The translations under genes and the position numbers were made by a program. DNA of 64,000 bases, taken from Prosthecobacter debontii (GTDB lineage: Bacteria > Verrucomicrobiota > Verrucomicrobiia > Verrucomicrobiales > Akkermansiaceae). Under the pieces are notes generated by a model, which saw only the letters and a list, made by a program, of their open reading frames with translations, did no database searches and was not told the origin of the DNA. Shown here in pieces: positions 26,636 to 34,884 of the stretch; within the stretch, counting starts at the first letter, position 1, and each line of letters opens with the position of its first letter. The stretch covers positions 1 to 64,000 of the forward strand of contig CAMBPB010000004.1 in the NCBI GenBank assembly GCA_945869465.1, in the 5' to 3' direction.

Positions 26636-27898
26636 ATGATGAAAACCTTAGTCATTACCCAACTCGCCGCCATCCTGATCTCGACGGTGATCCCCGCCGG
26701 TGCGGCGGAGCCGAAGCGCATCATCCCGTGGGATGTTGCCGCACTTTCACAGCCACCGAAGATTCACCCAGCCACGGAACGTCCGGCGAAGGAGATGCGC
26801 TCATTGTTCTATGAAGGCGCGGATTACAAGGGCAAGCCGACACGGGTGTTTGCCTACTACGCGGCCCCGCAAGGAACACCACCCGAAGGCGGTTGGCCGG
26901 CAGTGGTGTGCGCGCACGGCGGCGGCGGCACCGCCTATCCGGGATGGGTGAGGAACTGGAACAGCCACGGCTACGCGGCCATCGCCATGGATCTCGAAGG
27001 CCACTTGCCGGGCGGGCGCGATCATGGCATCGAAGGCAATCTTCCGGCCGGGACCGGACATGAAAACGCCGGGCCGGCGCGCAAGGATTGGTTCGGCGAC
27101 CGCGATCTGCCCGACAAGGAGCAGTGGTTCTATCATGCGGTGGCCGATGTGATCCGCGCCAACTCGCTGTTGCGCTCGTTCCCGGAGATCAATCCCAAAA
27201 AGATCGGACTAACAGGAATTTCGTGGGGCGGGACGATCGTGAGCGCGGTGGCGGGCGTGGATCCGCGCTTCGCCTTTGTGATTCCCGTGTATGGTGGCGG
27301 CTTCATCCACGAGAGTGACAACCCGGGTCTCGCCCAATGGTTCCCGCCGACGAACATGGATGAAGCGCAGTTCGCTGACTACCGCACGAAGTGGGATCCC
27401 TCCGCGCATCTGCCTTTGGCGAAAATGCCGATGCTGTGGGTGACCGGCGTGGCTGATCCGGTGTTTCAAATCGATATCTTTTCGAAGTCGTCCAAGACGG
27501 CGGGCGGGCCTAGCAGTTTGTGCCTGCGGCCTTTTTTGGCCCACGGTCATGGCAACGGTTGGGAGGATGCGCCTGAAATTTGGGACTTCGCCAATCACAT
27601 CGTGAAAGCGGGGCCGGCCCTGCCGAAAATCGAACGTCCGGAGGGCAATTCCGGTGCCGTCGTTCGCGCGAAATACAGCGGGGAGTTCTCGGAGGCCTGG
27701 GTTTACTGCACGACCTCCGGCGGCCTGTGGAAGGATCGGAAATGGAACTTCATCCAGTGCAATCTTGAGAAGGGCGAACTGGTATCCCGCAACGCAATTC
27801 CCGCTGAAACCACGGCCTTTCTGATCTACGGCTTCCGCACGGTCGGTGGCGGCCGCAACAACCATGCCGCTTCCGAAGTGGTGGTGATCAAGAAGTGA
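26636..27898 (+). CDS. Secreted alpha/beta hydrolase (acetyl xylan esterase-like)
   Basis: 420 residues from ATG at 26636 (MMKTLVITQLAAILISTVIPAGAAEP, signal peptide). The alpha/beta hydrolase core shows VVCAHGGGGTAYPGWV (oxyanion loop), nucleophile elbow GISWGGT, GVADPVF for the acid and AHGHGNGW for the His. A C-terminal beta domain follows (AWVYCTTSGGLWKDRKW). It resembles the acetyl esterase / dipeptidyl peptidase-like hydrolases secreted by Verrucomicrobia. The substrate is unknown. The 260 bp before it (26376-26635) have no gene. Confidence 0.78.
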   Translation: MMKTLVITQLAAILISTVIPAGAAEPKRIIPWDVAALSQPPKIHPATERPAKEMRSLFYEGADYKGKPTRVFAYYAAPQGTPPEGGWPAVVCAHGGGGTAYPGWVRNWNSHGYAAIAMDLEGHLPGGRDHGIEGNLPAGTGHENAGPARKDWFGDRDLPDKEQWFYHAVADVIRANSLLRSFPEINPKKIGLTGISWGGTIVSAVAGVDPRFAFVIPVYGGGFIHESDNPGLAQWFPPTNMDEAQFADYRTKWDPSAHLPLAKMPMLWVTGVADPVFQIDIFSKSSKTAGGPSSLCLRPFLAHGHGNGWEDAPEIWDFANHIVKAGPALPKIERPEGNSGAVVRAKYSGEFSEAWVYCTTSGGLWKDRKWNFIQCNLEKGELVSRNAIPAETTAFLIYGFRTVGGGRNNHAASEVVVIKK

Positions 27899-28142
27899 GT
27901 GGCGGGCGGGAAGGGGATTACTCATGGCACATCCCGCTTCCACCAAGGCGACTGTGCTCCTGGTCTGGCTGTGTTATTTTCCGCTGCGCAGAGTCCGCCC
28001 GTCCCCATGGAAAAGCTAACCCTGGATTCGGGAATGAGCAAAGCAGCAATAGAGGAACAGACTGTCGGAGCGCGCTGGAAGATTCCTGTGGTGGAACCAC
28101 GCTCCCGTTGAAGTGATTCCGCCACCTGTCCATCCACAAGAA
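27899..28142. other. Intergenic region with unassigned small ORFs
   Basis: The plus strand has a 70-codon ORF (27899-28111, with SGMSKAAIEEQTVGARWK) and a 31-codon ORF at ATG 27924 (MAHPASTKATVLLVWL, signal-like). Neither is recognised nor clearly coding. They might be debris of a small secreted protein. Confidence 0.4.
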
Positions 28143-28172
28143 AAACGGGGCTTTCCGCAGAAAGCCCCGTTT
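28143..28172 (-). terminator. Terminator of bamA
   Basis: A perfect 13-bp stem AAACGGGGCTTTC / GAAAGCCCCGTTT with loop CGCA. Read on the minus strand it is followed by a T run, and it lies 45 bp past the bamA stop: a classic intrinsic terminator. Confidence 0.9.
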
Positions 28173-28216
28173 GGGAAGGAATGACGGATGCGGAATGATT
28201 GGATAGCGCCGCCGGA

Positions 28217-30592
28217 TCAATACTGATAGTTCAAATAGAAGTTGAACTGGCCGCCCTTGTCCGCCTGGTCGTCAGGCGTGGCGATCGGAATCGCGTAGTC
28301 GAGCGCCAATGGCAAGGGGCTGATCGGCAGTTTCAGGCGGATGCCCACCCCCACGTCGCTGTAAAGATCGGCCGGATTCGGGTCCCAACTGTCCGCATTG
28401 ACGAAGCCCGTGTCGGAAAACACCGCGGCGCGCACCGTTTCGATGATGGGCACGGTGTATTCCAAGGTCACGTAGCCGAGCGAATTGCCGCCAAACACCT
28501 CGTTGGTGTAGCCGACATCGCGGGGCCCGACATCGCGGAACTCGAACCCGCGCAAGGTGCGGCCGCCGCCGAGGAACAAGCGTTCGAAGATCGGGACTTC
28601 CTCGCCACCCATGCCGTCCACAAAGGCCAATTCCCCGCTCACCGAAAGGATCGAGTCCCACTTCATGTTCCAGTATTTCTGGCCTTGGGCGGAGAAGGTC
28701 AGGGCATCGACATCCCCGCCCATTCCCGCGTAGGTGAGGCCGAGATCGATCTTGTGACCACTGCGGGGCAGGATACTGCTGTCCCGGCCGTCATAAACGT
28801 AGTTCACGCTGAGCGCGCTGCGCAGGAAGTCCCCGCCGATGTTTTTCTGGGAAAGCTCGGAGTTGTCTCCATTGCCTCCAGAATTATTCACATAATCGAG
28901 GAAATTGACCTCGGAATCGATCTCCACGTTTTCCAGACGAAGCTCGCCCTTGATCGAACTCTTCTTGCCCAGCGGCTTGCGCAGCGAGATCGCCCCGCCC
29001 GCATTGGTTTGTTCGTAGTAGTCGCTGAAATACGTCGATTGTTTGTAGAACAGCTCACCGCCCAGGGCGAGTTGCTGATCCAGGAACCATGGTTCCACCA
29101 GCGAGATGCTGGCCTCGGAACGTTCGGAACCCGCGCGCAGGCTCATCGAAAAACGCTGGCCGCCACCGGTGAAATTCCACGGATTGAACAAATCGAAGTT
29201 CGACTGCTCCAGCGTGAGGAAACCCACAATACTGTCGATCGAGCTGAAGCCCATGCCCACGCCCACGGAACCGGTCGCCTTTTCTTCGACGAGCACAGTC
29301 ACGTCGCGATAGCCGGAGCCGCCGGGAACACCGCTCACCTGCACATCGCTGAAATACTGGAGGTTTTCGAGACGCGCCTTGGTGGTGTCGAGTTCCACGG
29401 AATTGAACATGTCGCCTGGCTTGAGCGGGACTTCACGGCGGATCACCTTGTCCTTGGTCTTGGTGTTGCCCGCGATGTTCACCCGGCCCACCTTGAAGCG
29501 CGAACCCTCGGTGATGCGGTAAACGATGCTCACCCGGTTCGGGCCCGCGTCGCGGATGTCGGGTGTCACCAGTGCGTCGGCATAACCGCGGGAGCCATAG
29601 AAACTGCGGATCATCGTGATGTCGGCGCGCATCTTTTTCGAGGAATACGCGGTGTTGGTGTTGAGCGTGAGGGACGGATAGAGTTCCTCGGGTTTGAAAA
29701 TCGTCATTTTACCGAAGCCGACGCCCGCCACCGTGTATTTTTCGCCTTCGTTGATTTGAATCACCAAATCCACCCGGCCGTCCTTCACCGGCTCGCGGCG
29801 GATTCCCGGGCTGCTGGCACGCAGGTAGCCTTTGCTGCGGTAGTAATCGAGAATCGCGTCGAGGTCGGAATCAAGCTGGTTGGATTCGAAGCGGCCGGAC
29901 TTGGTGAGCCATGAGAACCAGCCCTTTTCCTTGACCTTCATTTCCTTGCGGAGTTCGGGATCGGTGAAGCTGTGATTGCCCTCGAAGCGGATCTTGCGCA
30001 CTTCATTCTTGGCACCTTCATCGATCACGAATATCAGGTCGGACCGACCCTCCTGCGCGGTCGCCTGAATGCGGTGGGTCACGGTGACGTCCGGATATCC
30101 GTAGCCCTGATAATATTTCTCGATGTTGCGGCTGGCTTCCAGCACTTCGGCATCGCTCATCACACCGCCGGACTTCAACTTGGTTTCCTTCGCCAGTTTC
30201 TGATCCGTAAACACCGTGTTGCCGACGAATCCCACGCCATCAACGACCGAACGGGTTGTCACCTCGGCGATCAACCTCACGCCCGCGTCCACCGGCTCGG
30301 CCAGGAAACGCACGTCGTCCACCAACCCGGACTCGTAAAGGGACTTGATATCCTTGTCCAAATTCTCCGCGCGGTATGGCGAGCCGGCCTTGGAGGACAT
30401 CAGGTTCCGCAGTTGGGTTTCATCCACCGTTTTCACCCCGCGGTAGCGCACCGCCACCTCGGAAATGTTTTTTCCTTCGAAATCCTGCGCGTGCAGGGTG
30501 CCGGAGGCGGTGACCATCGCGATCGCGGCGAGGGCGATCAATTGCCCCATGCCACGCGGCATCAGGGAGGTGGGAAAAATCGGGAAGTGCAT
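28217..30592 (-). CDS. bamA: Outer membrane protein assembly factor BamA
   Basis: 791 residues from ATG at 30592 (MHFPIFPTSLMPRGMGQLIAL; signal cleaved near LHAQ). The N-terminal half holds POTRA repeats (KNISEVAVRYRGVKTVDE, VDGVGFVGNTVF, NEVRKIRFEGNHSFTD, YTVAGVGFGK, FKVGRVNIAGNTKTKD). The C-terminal half is a 16-strand-type Omp85 barrel with the conserved LRGFEFRDVGP loop and a final aromatic NFYLNYQY. It inserts barrel proteins into the outer membrane and confirms a diderm envelope. The track start at 30913 is over-extended. Confidence 0.95.
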   Translation of the reverse strand: MHFPIFPTSLMPRGMGQLIALAAIAMVTASGTLHAQDFEGKNISEVAVRYRGVKTVDETQLRNLMSSKAGSPYRAENLDKDIKSLYESGLVDDVRFLAEPVDAGVRLIAEVTTRSVVDGVGFVGNTVFTDQKLAKETKLKSGGVMSDAEVLEASRNIEKYYQGYGYPDVTVTHRIQATAQEGRSDLIFVIDEGAKNEVRKIRFEGNHSFTDPELRKEMKVKEKGWFSWLTKSGRFESNQLDSDLDAILDYYRSKGYLRASSPGIRREPVKDGRVDLVIQINEGEKYTVAGVGFGKMTIFKPEELYPSLTLNTNTAYSSKKMRADITMIRSFYGSRGYADALVTPDIRDAGPNRVSIVYRITEGSRFKVGRVNIAGNTKTKDKVIRREVPLKPGDMFNSVELDTTKARLENLQYFSDVQVSGVPGGSGYRDVTVLVEEKATGSVGVGMGFSSIDSIVGFLTLEQSNFDLFNPWNFTGGGQRFSMSLRAGSERSEASISLVEPWFLDQQLALGGELFYKQSTYFSDYYEQTNAGGAISLRKPLGKKSSIKGELRLENVEIDSEVNFLDYVNNSGGNGDNSELSQKNIGGDFLRSALSVNYVYDGRDSSILPRSGHKIDLGLTYAGMGGDVDALTFSAQGQKYWNMKWDSILSVSGELAFVDGMGGEEVPIFERLFLGGGRTLRGFEFRDVGPRDVGYTNEVFGGNSLGYVTLEYTVPIIETVRAAVFSDTGFVNADSWDPNPADLYSDVGVGIRLKLPISPLPLALDYAIPIATPDDQADKGGQFNFYLNYQY

Positions 30593-30902
30593 GCGGCTTT
30601 GAAGGATGCGCCTATCAAGCCCGCCCATCCCCCACCGCGTCAAGGGCAATCGCGGGTGATTGGTTTGCCTTTCCTGAAAATCAAGCACCAAACAACCCCG
30701 CATGGACTTTCCGGATCCGCCGCTTGGCCAAGGCTCACGAGCGGAAGATACGAGGACCGCGCCGTATCCGGTGATCGCGGTGGTCAGGTTCAGCGCGCCA
30801 CTCAGGCCACCGAGGGTCGGTGTGGGGTTGATGATGCCTGCGGTGGTTTCAGCGGGCCCGGTGTGGAAGGGCTGAAACCAACCGCGCGCCAGGGGCTCTA
30901 CT
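30593..30902. other. 310-bp interval before bamA, no gene recognised
   Basis: The interval between the bamA start and the upstream hydrolase stop is open in several frames: the bamA frame, and a plus-strand 57-codon ORF from 30702. No signature, tandem repeat or convincing hairpin is seen. It probably contains the bamA promoter. Confidence 0.5.
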
Positions 30903-31769
30903 CTAACGGGCACTCGGCGCCGCCGTGTGTTTCAACACGAAGTCCACGATGGGAGCGGGGTCCTTGAGGCTGTGCGGATGATGGTCGCAGTTCGGCTTGG
31001 CGATGACCACGATCTCACCACCGAGTTCCTTGTAGCGCTTCTCAACAATGCGCGTGTTTTCATCGATGGGCACCACCCTGTCGGCTTCTCCGCAGACGCT
31101 GAGGATCGGGATTTTCGCTTTGGCCAGCGGCGCGAGATTGTCCACTGGATTGAGCTTGTAGGCCAGCGCCTGCTCTTCGGTTAGGTTATACACCGCCAGC
31201 ACCCGCTTCCAATCGCCGCCGGATCCCTGGCCCTTCCCCTTGCCCCCCGGCCAGCTCTTGAAATCGCAGACGGGCGCGTCCACATAAATGGCGGCCACCT
31301 TGTCGGGATTGCGGGCGGCCCAGTTGAATGCGAACAAGCCGCCGCGGCTGAAGCCCTCCAGCACCGTCTTCGGGGCGAGGCCGAACTCCTTGGTCAGGTG
31401 CGCGTGAAACTTGTCCATGTGATCGAGCGCGACCGGGGCGCCATACATGTTCTGCACATCCATGAAGGCGACGTGAAATCCCTTGCCCAGCAGCGCGATA
31501 TCGCCCTGCGGCTCGTGGCCGAAAAACTCGGTGCGCCAGATCCACGGCTTGCCTGCGGCCGGCGTCTTCGGCAGGACTAACAAACAATTGCGTCCATCCA
31601 CCACGAAGTCGCGTTTCTCGAATCCGTTCCAGTCCGCGGCCGTCGCGGTGGCAAGGGCCATCATGCAAACGGCGGCACCTGCGATCCGCTGGCGGAGTCG
31701 CGCTCCGCTGCGGCGCGCGGCTTTCGACGGGATGGCGGACGCGGAGGGTTCTGCGAGGTTGGATTTCAT
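30903..31769 (-). CDS. Secreted alpha/beta hydrolase
   Basis: 288 residues from ATG at 31769 (MKSNLAEPS...), with a long basic N region then a hydrophobic core (IAGAAVCMMALATATAADW) as signal peptide. Hydrolase landmarks are nucleophile GFSRGGLFAF, CGEADRVVPIDEN for the acid and CDHHPHSLKDP for the His. It resembles prolyl-oligopeptidase/esterase-like hydrolases found next to sugar genes in Verrucomicrobia. The substrate is unknown. The upstream start at 31871 is possible but less likely. Confidence 0.75.
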   Translation of the reverse strand: MKSNLAEPSASAIPSKAARRSGARLRQRIAGAAVCMMALATATAADWNGFEKRDFVVDGRNCLLVLPKTPAAGKPWIWRTEFFGHEPQGDIALLGKGFHVAFMDVQNMYGAPVALDHMDKFHAHLTKEFGLAPKTVLEGFSRGGLFAFNWAARNPDKVAAIYVDAPVCDFKSWPGGKGKGQGSGGDWKRVLAVYNLTEEQALAYKLNPVDNLAPLAKAKIPILSVCGEADRVVPIDENTRIVEKRYKELGGEIVVIAKPNCDHHPHSLKDPAPIVDFVLKHTAAPSAR

Positions 31770-31887
31770 GGCGAGGAGTCGGTTGGGTTTCCTCCGGGGC
31801 TGCCGGGCACGCGCGCACCGAGACATGACTAGGTGAAGGGCTTCGAGCGGGCAAGCAGGATCTAGTTTCAAGGCCAGTTGATCCCGA

Positions 31888-32802
31888 TCACAGGCCGCGG
31901 AACTCCGTCGCCAGCTTCTTCGCGGTGGCGATGGTGTTGCGGTGGAGTTTGGCGGTGAACTCGGGCTGGCGGTTGTAGCCGCCGCCGTAGAGCACGGCCA
32001 CCGGGATGCGGTTGCGGATGAAGGCTCCTAACAAAACCTCGTCGCGGCGCTGGATGTCCTTGAGGGAAAGATACATTTGGCCGAAGCGGTCGTTGCGGTG
32101 GCTGTCCGCGCCGGAAATCCAGATGACCAGATCCGGCGCGAAGGCATCCAGCGCGCCGGCGAGGCTGCTGAAAAGCTGTTTGAGATACATCTCGCCCTCG
32201 ACGTAGCGCACGGTCTCGATGTCGAGCGAGCCGAGGACTTTTTTCGTCGGATCGTTGCGTCCGACGTGGATCGAGTAGGTGAACACGCGCGGATCGCCGG
32301 CGAGCAGGGCGGCGGTGCCGTTGCCCTGGTGGGCGTCGGTGTCCACCACCATGATTTTGATGTTCGGCTGTTTGTCCTGGAGATCGCGGATGGCGATGGC
32401 GACATCGTTAAAGACGCAATAGCCCTCGCCGTGTTCGCGGAAGGCGTGGTGGGTGCCGCCCGCGAGGCAGACTCCGACGCCTTCCGCCAGGGCCGCGTGG
32501 CACGCGAGGCGGGTGGCTTCGACTTCGGTGGCGCTGCGCTGATAGAGCTGCGGGGTGACGGGCAGGCCAAGCAGGATTTCCTCTTTGCGGCCGAGCAGTC
32601 CGGATTCGATGTTGCGGATGTAATCGCGCTCGTGAACGCGCTGGAGCAGGTGGTTGTCCGCCGCGCGGACCTCGACGATTTCCTCGGGCCGGAGGATTCC
32701 GCTCTCCAGCAGCATGTCCTTGGAGACACGGAACTTCTCCATCGGAAACGGGTGGCCCGACGGCAGTTCAAGTTCCAGTTTCTCCGAATAAAAACAGCGC
32801 AT
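31888..32802 (-). CDS. Histone deacetylase-family (acetoin utilisation-like) protein
   Basis: 304 residues from ATG at 32802 (MRCFYSEKLELELPSGHPFPMEKF). Conserved HDAC features are GGTHHAFREHGEGYCVFNDVAIA (tandem His and FND), VVDTDAHQGNGTA (zinc Asp and His), YSIHVG, ISGADSHRNDRFG (second zinc Asp) and VLYGGGYN. Bacterial members deacetylate polyamines, acetoin-pathway proteins or lysines; which applies is unclear. The track start at 33003 reads the two heptad repeat arrays (RGQRAEG, SNLQSPI repeats), which are not part of the enzyme. Confidence 0.88.
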   Translation of the reverse strand: MRCFYSEKLELELPSGHPFPMEKFRVSKDMLLESGILRPEEIVEVRAADNHLLQRVHERDYIRNIESGLLGRKEEILLGLPVTPQLYQRSATEVEATRLACHAALAEGVGVCLAGGTHHAFREHGEGYCVFNDVAIAIRDLQDKQPNIKIMVVDTDAHQGNGTAALLAGDPRVFTYSIHVGRNDPTKKVLGSLDIETVRYVEGEMYLKQLFSSLAGALDAFAPDLVIWISGADSHRNDRFGQMYLSLKDIQRRDEVLLGAFIRNRIPVAVLYGGGYNRQPEFTAKLHRNTIATAKKLATEFRGL

Positions 32803-32850
32803 GCTCCCGCAGCCAAGGAACAATGGAAAAGGCGGGGTGGGAAGGGCAAA

Positions 32851-32918
32851 GATTGGAGATTGGAGATTGGAGATTGGAGATTGGAGATTGGAGATTGGAG
32901 ATTGGAGATTGGAGATTG
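32851..32918. repeat. Heptanucleotide array (GATTGGA), about 9.7 copies
   Basis: Perfect 7-bp tandem repeat over 68 bp, ending in GATTG. It looks like the short tandemly repeated repetitive (STRR) class known from cyanobacteria and other bacteria. A related array lies at 62181. Confidence 0.97.
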
Positions 32919-32919
32919 C

Positions 32920-32994
32920 TGCCCTCTGCCCTCTGCCCTCTGCCCTCTGCCCTCTGCCCTCTGCCCTCTGCCCTCTGCCCTCTGCCCTCTGCCC
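32920..32994. repeat. Heptanucleotide array (TGCCCTC), about 10.7 copies
   Basis: A second, unrelated 7-bp repeat covers about 75 bp and starts one base after the GATTGGA array. Both have a 7-bp period and similar copy number. They sit between HDAC and mdh and produce the repetitive peptides in the track. Confidence 0.97.
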
Positions 32995-33006
32995 CCTCGG
33001 CATGAA

Positions 33007-33040
33007 AAAATCCCCGCCACGCGGACGTGACGGGGATTTT
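33007..33040 (-). terminator. Terminator of mdh
   Basis: AAAATCCCCG...CGGGGATTTT with an inner CACG/CGTG helix, one mismatch and a CGGA loop. On the minus strand it ends in a T6 run, 26 bp past the mdh stop. Confidence 0.85.
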
Positions 33041-33065
33041 CAATGATGGTATCCGGCGAGATCGA

Positions 33066-34055
33066 TCAGCCGGGCAGGAGGTTTTTCACGGCATCGCGCT
33101 CTTCCTTGAGCTCGTTGATGGTGGTGTCGATCTTGGATTGGCTGAAGGCATCGATGGGCAGGCCTTGCACGACCTCCCACTTGCCGCCTTCGAGGGAGCG
33201 GATCGGCATGGAGGCCATCAGGCCTTTTTCAATGCCGTAGGAACCATCGGAACACACTGCCACGGAAGTCCAATCGCCGGCGGGAGTCGGGGTGATGAGG
33301 CTGCGCACGGTGTCCATGGCGGCATTGGCGGCGGAAGCGGCGGAGGAAAGGCCGCGGGCCTTGAGGATGGCTGCACCGCGTTGTTGCACGGTGGTGATGA
33401 ACTCGCCCTTGAGCCATTCCACGTGGGAGATGACATCGGTGACCGGGCGGCCCTGGATTTTGGCATTGGTGAAATCCGGGTATTGAGTGGCGGAGTGGTT
33501 GCCCCAGATGCACATGTTGGTGACTTGGGAAACATGCACGCTGGCCTTTTTGGCGAGCTGGCTTTTCGCGCGGTTTTCATCGAGGCGGGTCATGGCGAAG
33601 AAGCGGTCCTTCGGCACGCCGTCGGCGTTGTTCATGGCGATGAGGGCGTTGGTGTTGCAGGGATTGCCGACGACCAGCACGCGCACGTCCCTGGCGGCGT
33701 TGCGGGCGATGGCCTTGCCCTGGCCGGTGAAAATCTTGCCGTTGATGCCGAGCAGGTCGGCGCGTTCCATTCCGGCTTTGCGGGGCACGGAACCGACGAG
33801 CAGCGCCCAGTTGGTTCCTTTGAAGCCTTCGTTGAGATCGGCAGTGCCGACCACGTCGTTAAGGAGCGGGAAAGCGCAGTCATCAAGCTCCATCATCACC
33901 CCTTCGAGCGCGGCCATGCCGGGTTCGATTTCGATCAGGCGGAGGTTGACCGGTTGGTCGGGTCCGAAGACGAAGCCGGAAGCGATGCGGAAAAGGAGGG
34001 CATAGCCGATTTGGCCAGCCGCGCCGGTGACGGAGACGGTAATTGGTGCTTTCAT
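33066..34055 (-). CDS. mdh: Malate dehydrogenase
   Basis: 329 residues, the size of the cytoplasmic-type NAD malate dehydrogenases. NAD loop [12 protein letters not shown] at the N terminus, then [44 protein letters not shown] (active-site Asp/Arg) and [12 protein letters not shown] with the catalytic His. It interconverts malate and oxaloacetate in the TCA cycle. Monocistronic with a terminator downstream; the leader ATG context (aatcctATG) has no Shine-Dalgarno. Confidence 0.96.
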   Translation of the reverse strand: MKAPITVSVTGAAGQIGYALLFRIASGFVFGPDQPVNLRLIEIEPGMAALEGVMMELDDCAFPLLNDVVGTADLNEGFKGTNWALLVGSVPRKAGMERADLLGINGKIFTGQGKAIARNAARDVRVLVVGNPCNTNALIAMNNADGVPKDRFFAMTRLDENRAKSQLAKKASVHVSQVTNMCIWGNHSATQYPDFTNAKIQGRPVTDVISHVEWLKGEFITTVQQRGAAILKARGLSSAASAANAAMDTVRSLITPTPAGDWTSVAVCSDGSYGIEKGLMASMPIRSLEGGKWEVVQGLPIDAFSQSKIDTTINELKEERDAVKNLLPG

Positions 34056-34174
34056 AGGATTGGATGCGGGAGGCGGCGAGGCTAGGGGACTTGGCGCGGG
34101 TGGTCAACTGGCAAGCCACGGGATGAGCAATCCTGCGCGGGTTTTCTGAATCGGTGCGCGGGCACAAAGAGCAA

Positions 34175-34315
34175 TTAACCGCAAAGACGCAAAGTGGCGC
34201 AAAGATTTGAAATGGATAATGGGCAGGCAAATCGCATCCATCGGAAACACTTTCGAAACAGGGATTCCTTTTTCCCTGCGTTCCTTTGCGTTCCTTCGCG
34301 ACCTTTGCGGTAAAC
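34175..34315. repeat. Palindromic intergenic element, MITE-like
   Basis: The left edge reads TTAACCGCAAAGACGCAAAG and the right edge, on the other strand, GTTTACCGCAAAGGTCGCGAAG. The inverted ends share ACCGCAAAG, flanked by further GCAAAG/CTTTGCG words. The interior is about 80 bp. It encodes the KDAKKRKGTQ- and FAPLCVFAVN-like peptides seen in the track. The word pattern is common in intergenic palindromic elements of many bacteria. It fills most of the mdh-GNAT gap (34056-34378); the rest of that gap has no gene. Confidence 0.75.
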
Positions 34316-34378
34316 TCTTCTCGCTGTGCGGGAAATCCAGACTTCCCGCCGCGCCCGGCTCGCGCTTGACTCGCCCCC

Positions 34379-34849
34379 ATGATCGACATGCTGGTGCGTC
34401 TCTATGCCTTGCCGGAATCGGCGGCCCTCTATGAACAGGTGGCGACCCGCGGCGTGACGCTGCGGCGGGCGCGGGCCTTTGAAAAACACACGGTGGCGGC
34501 ATTCGTGCGGGCACATTTTTCCGAAAAGTGGGTGAGCGAAATCGAGGTGGCGGTGACCCGTGAGCCGGTGGCTTGTTTCATCGCCACGCGGGACAAGCAG
34601 ATTCTCGGTTGCGCCTGTTATGACACGACTCTGCGCGGTTTTTTTGGTCCGACCGGGGTTGCGGAGGAAGCCCGCGGGCTGGGGTTGGGAAAAGCCCTGC
34701 TGCTGAAATCGCTCGAAGCCATGCGCGAACTCGGCCACGCCTATGCAATCATCGGCGGGGTGGGGCCGAAGGAGTTCTATGCAAACGCCTGTGGCGCGAT
34801 TGAAATTCCCGACAGCGATCCGGGAACTTACACGGATCTGTTGCCGTAG
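34379..34849 (+). CDS. GNAT-family N-acetyltransferase
   Basis: 156 residues. The acetyl-CoA binding motif A is GVAEEARGLGLGKALLLKSLEAM near residue 95, preceded by strand FIATRDKQILGCACYD and followed by a β5 segment YAIIGGVG and a C-terminal FYANACGA. The substrate cannot be told. It stands alone, convergent with fusA, with a shared hairpin after its stop. Confidence 0.85.
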   Translation: MIDMLVRLYALPESAALYEQVATRGVTLRRARAFEKHTVAAFVRAHFSEKWVSEIEVAVTREPVACFIATRDKQILGCACYDTTLRGFFGPTGVAEEARGLGLGKALLLKSLEAMRELGHAYAIIGGVGPKEFYANACGAIEIPDSDPGTYTDLLP

Positions 34850-34856
34850 CCGCACA

Positions 34857-34883
34857 GTGGTGGCGGCTGGAAACCGCCGCCAC
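34857..34883. terminator. Bidirectional hairpin between GNAT gene and fusA
   Basis: GTGGTGGCGG / CCGCCGCCAC pairs with one G-T wobble around a 7-nt loop, followed by GTTATTT on the plus strand. It ends 1 bp before the fusA stop codon, so it can serve both convergent genes. Confidence 0.65.
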
Positions 34884-34884
34884 G

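Noticed and set aside
28199-29914. 571-residue plus-strand ORF
   Set aside because: Antisense shadow of bamA; it has no domain, while the minus strand has complete POTRA and barrel motifs.
32851-32994. CRISPR-like periodic repeats
   Set aside because: The period is only 7 bp with no spacers; these are simple tandem arrays and no cas genes are present.
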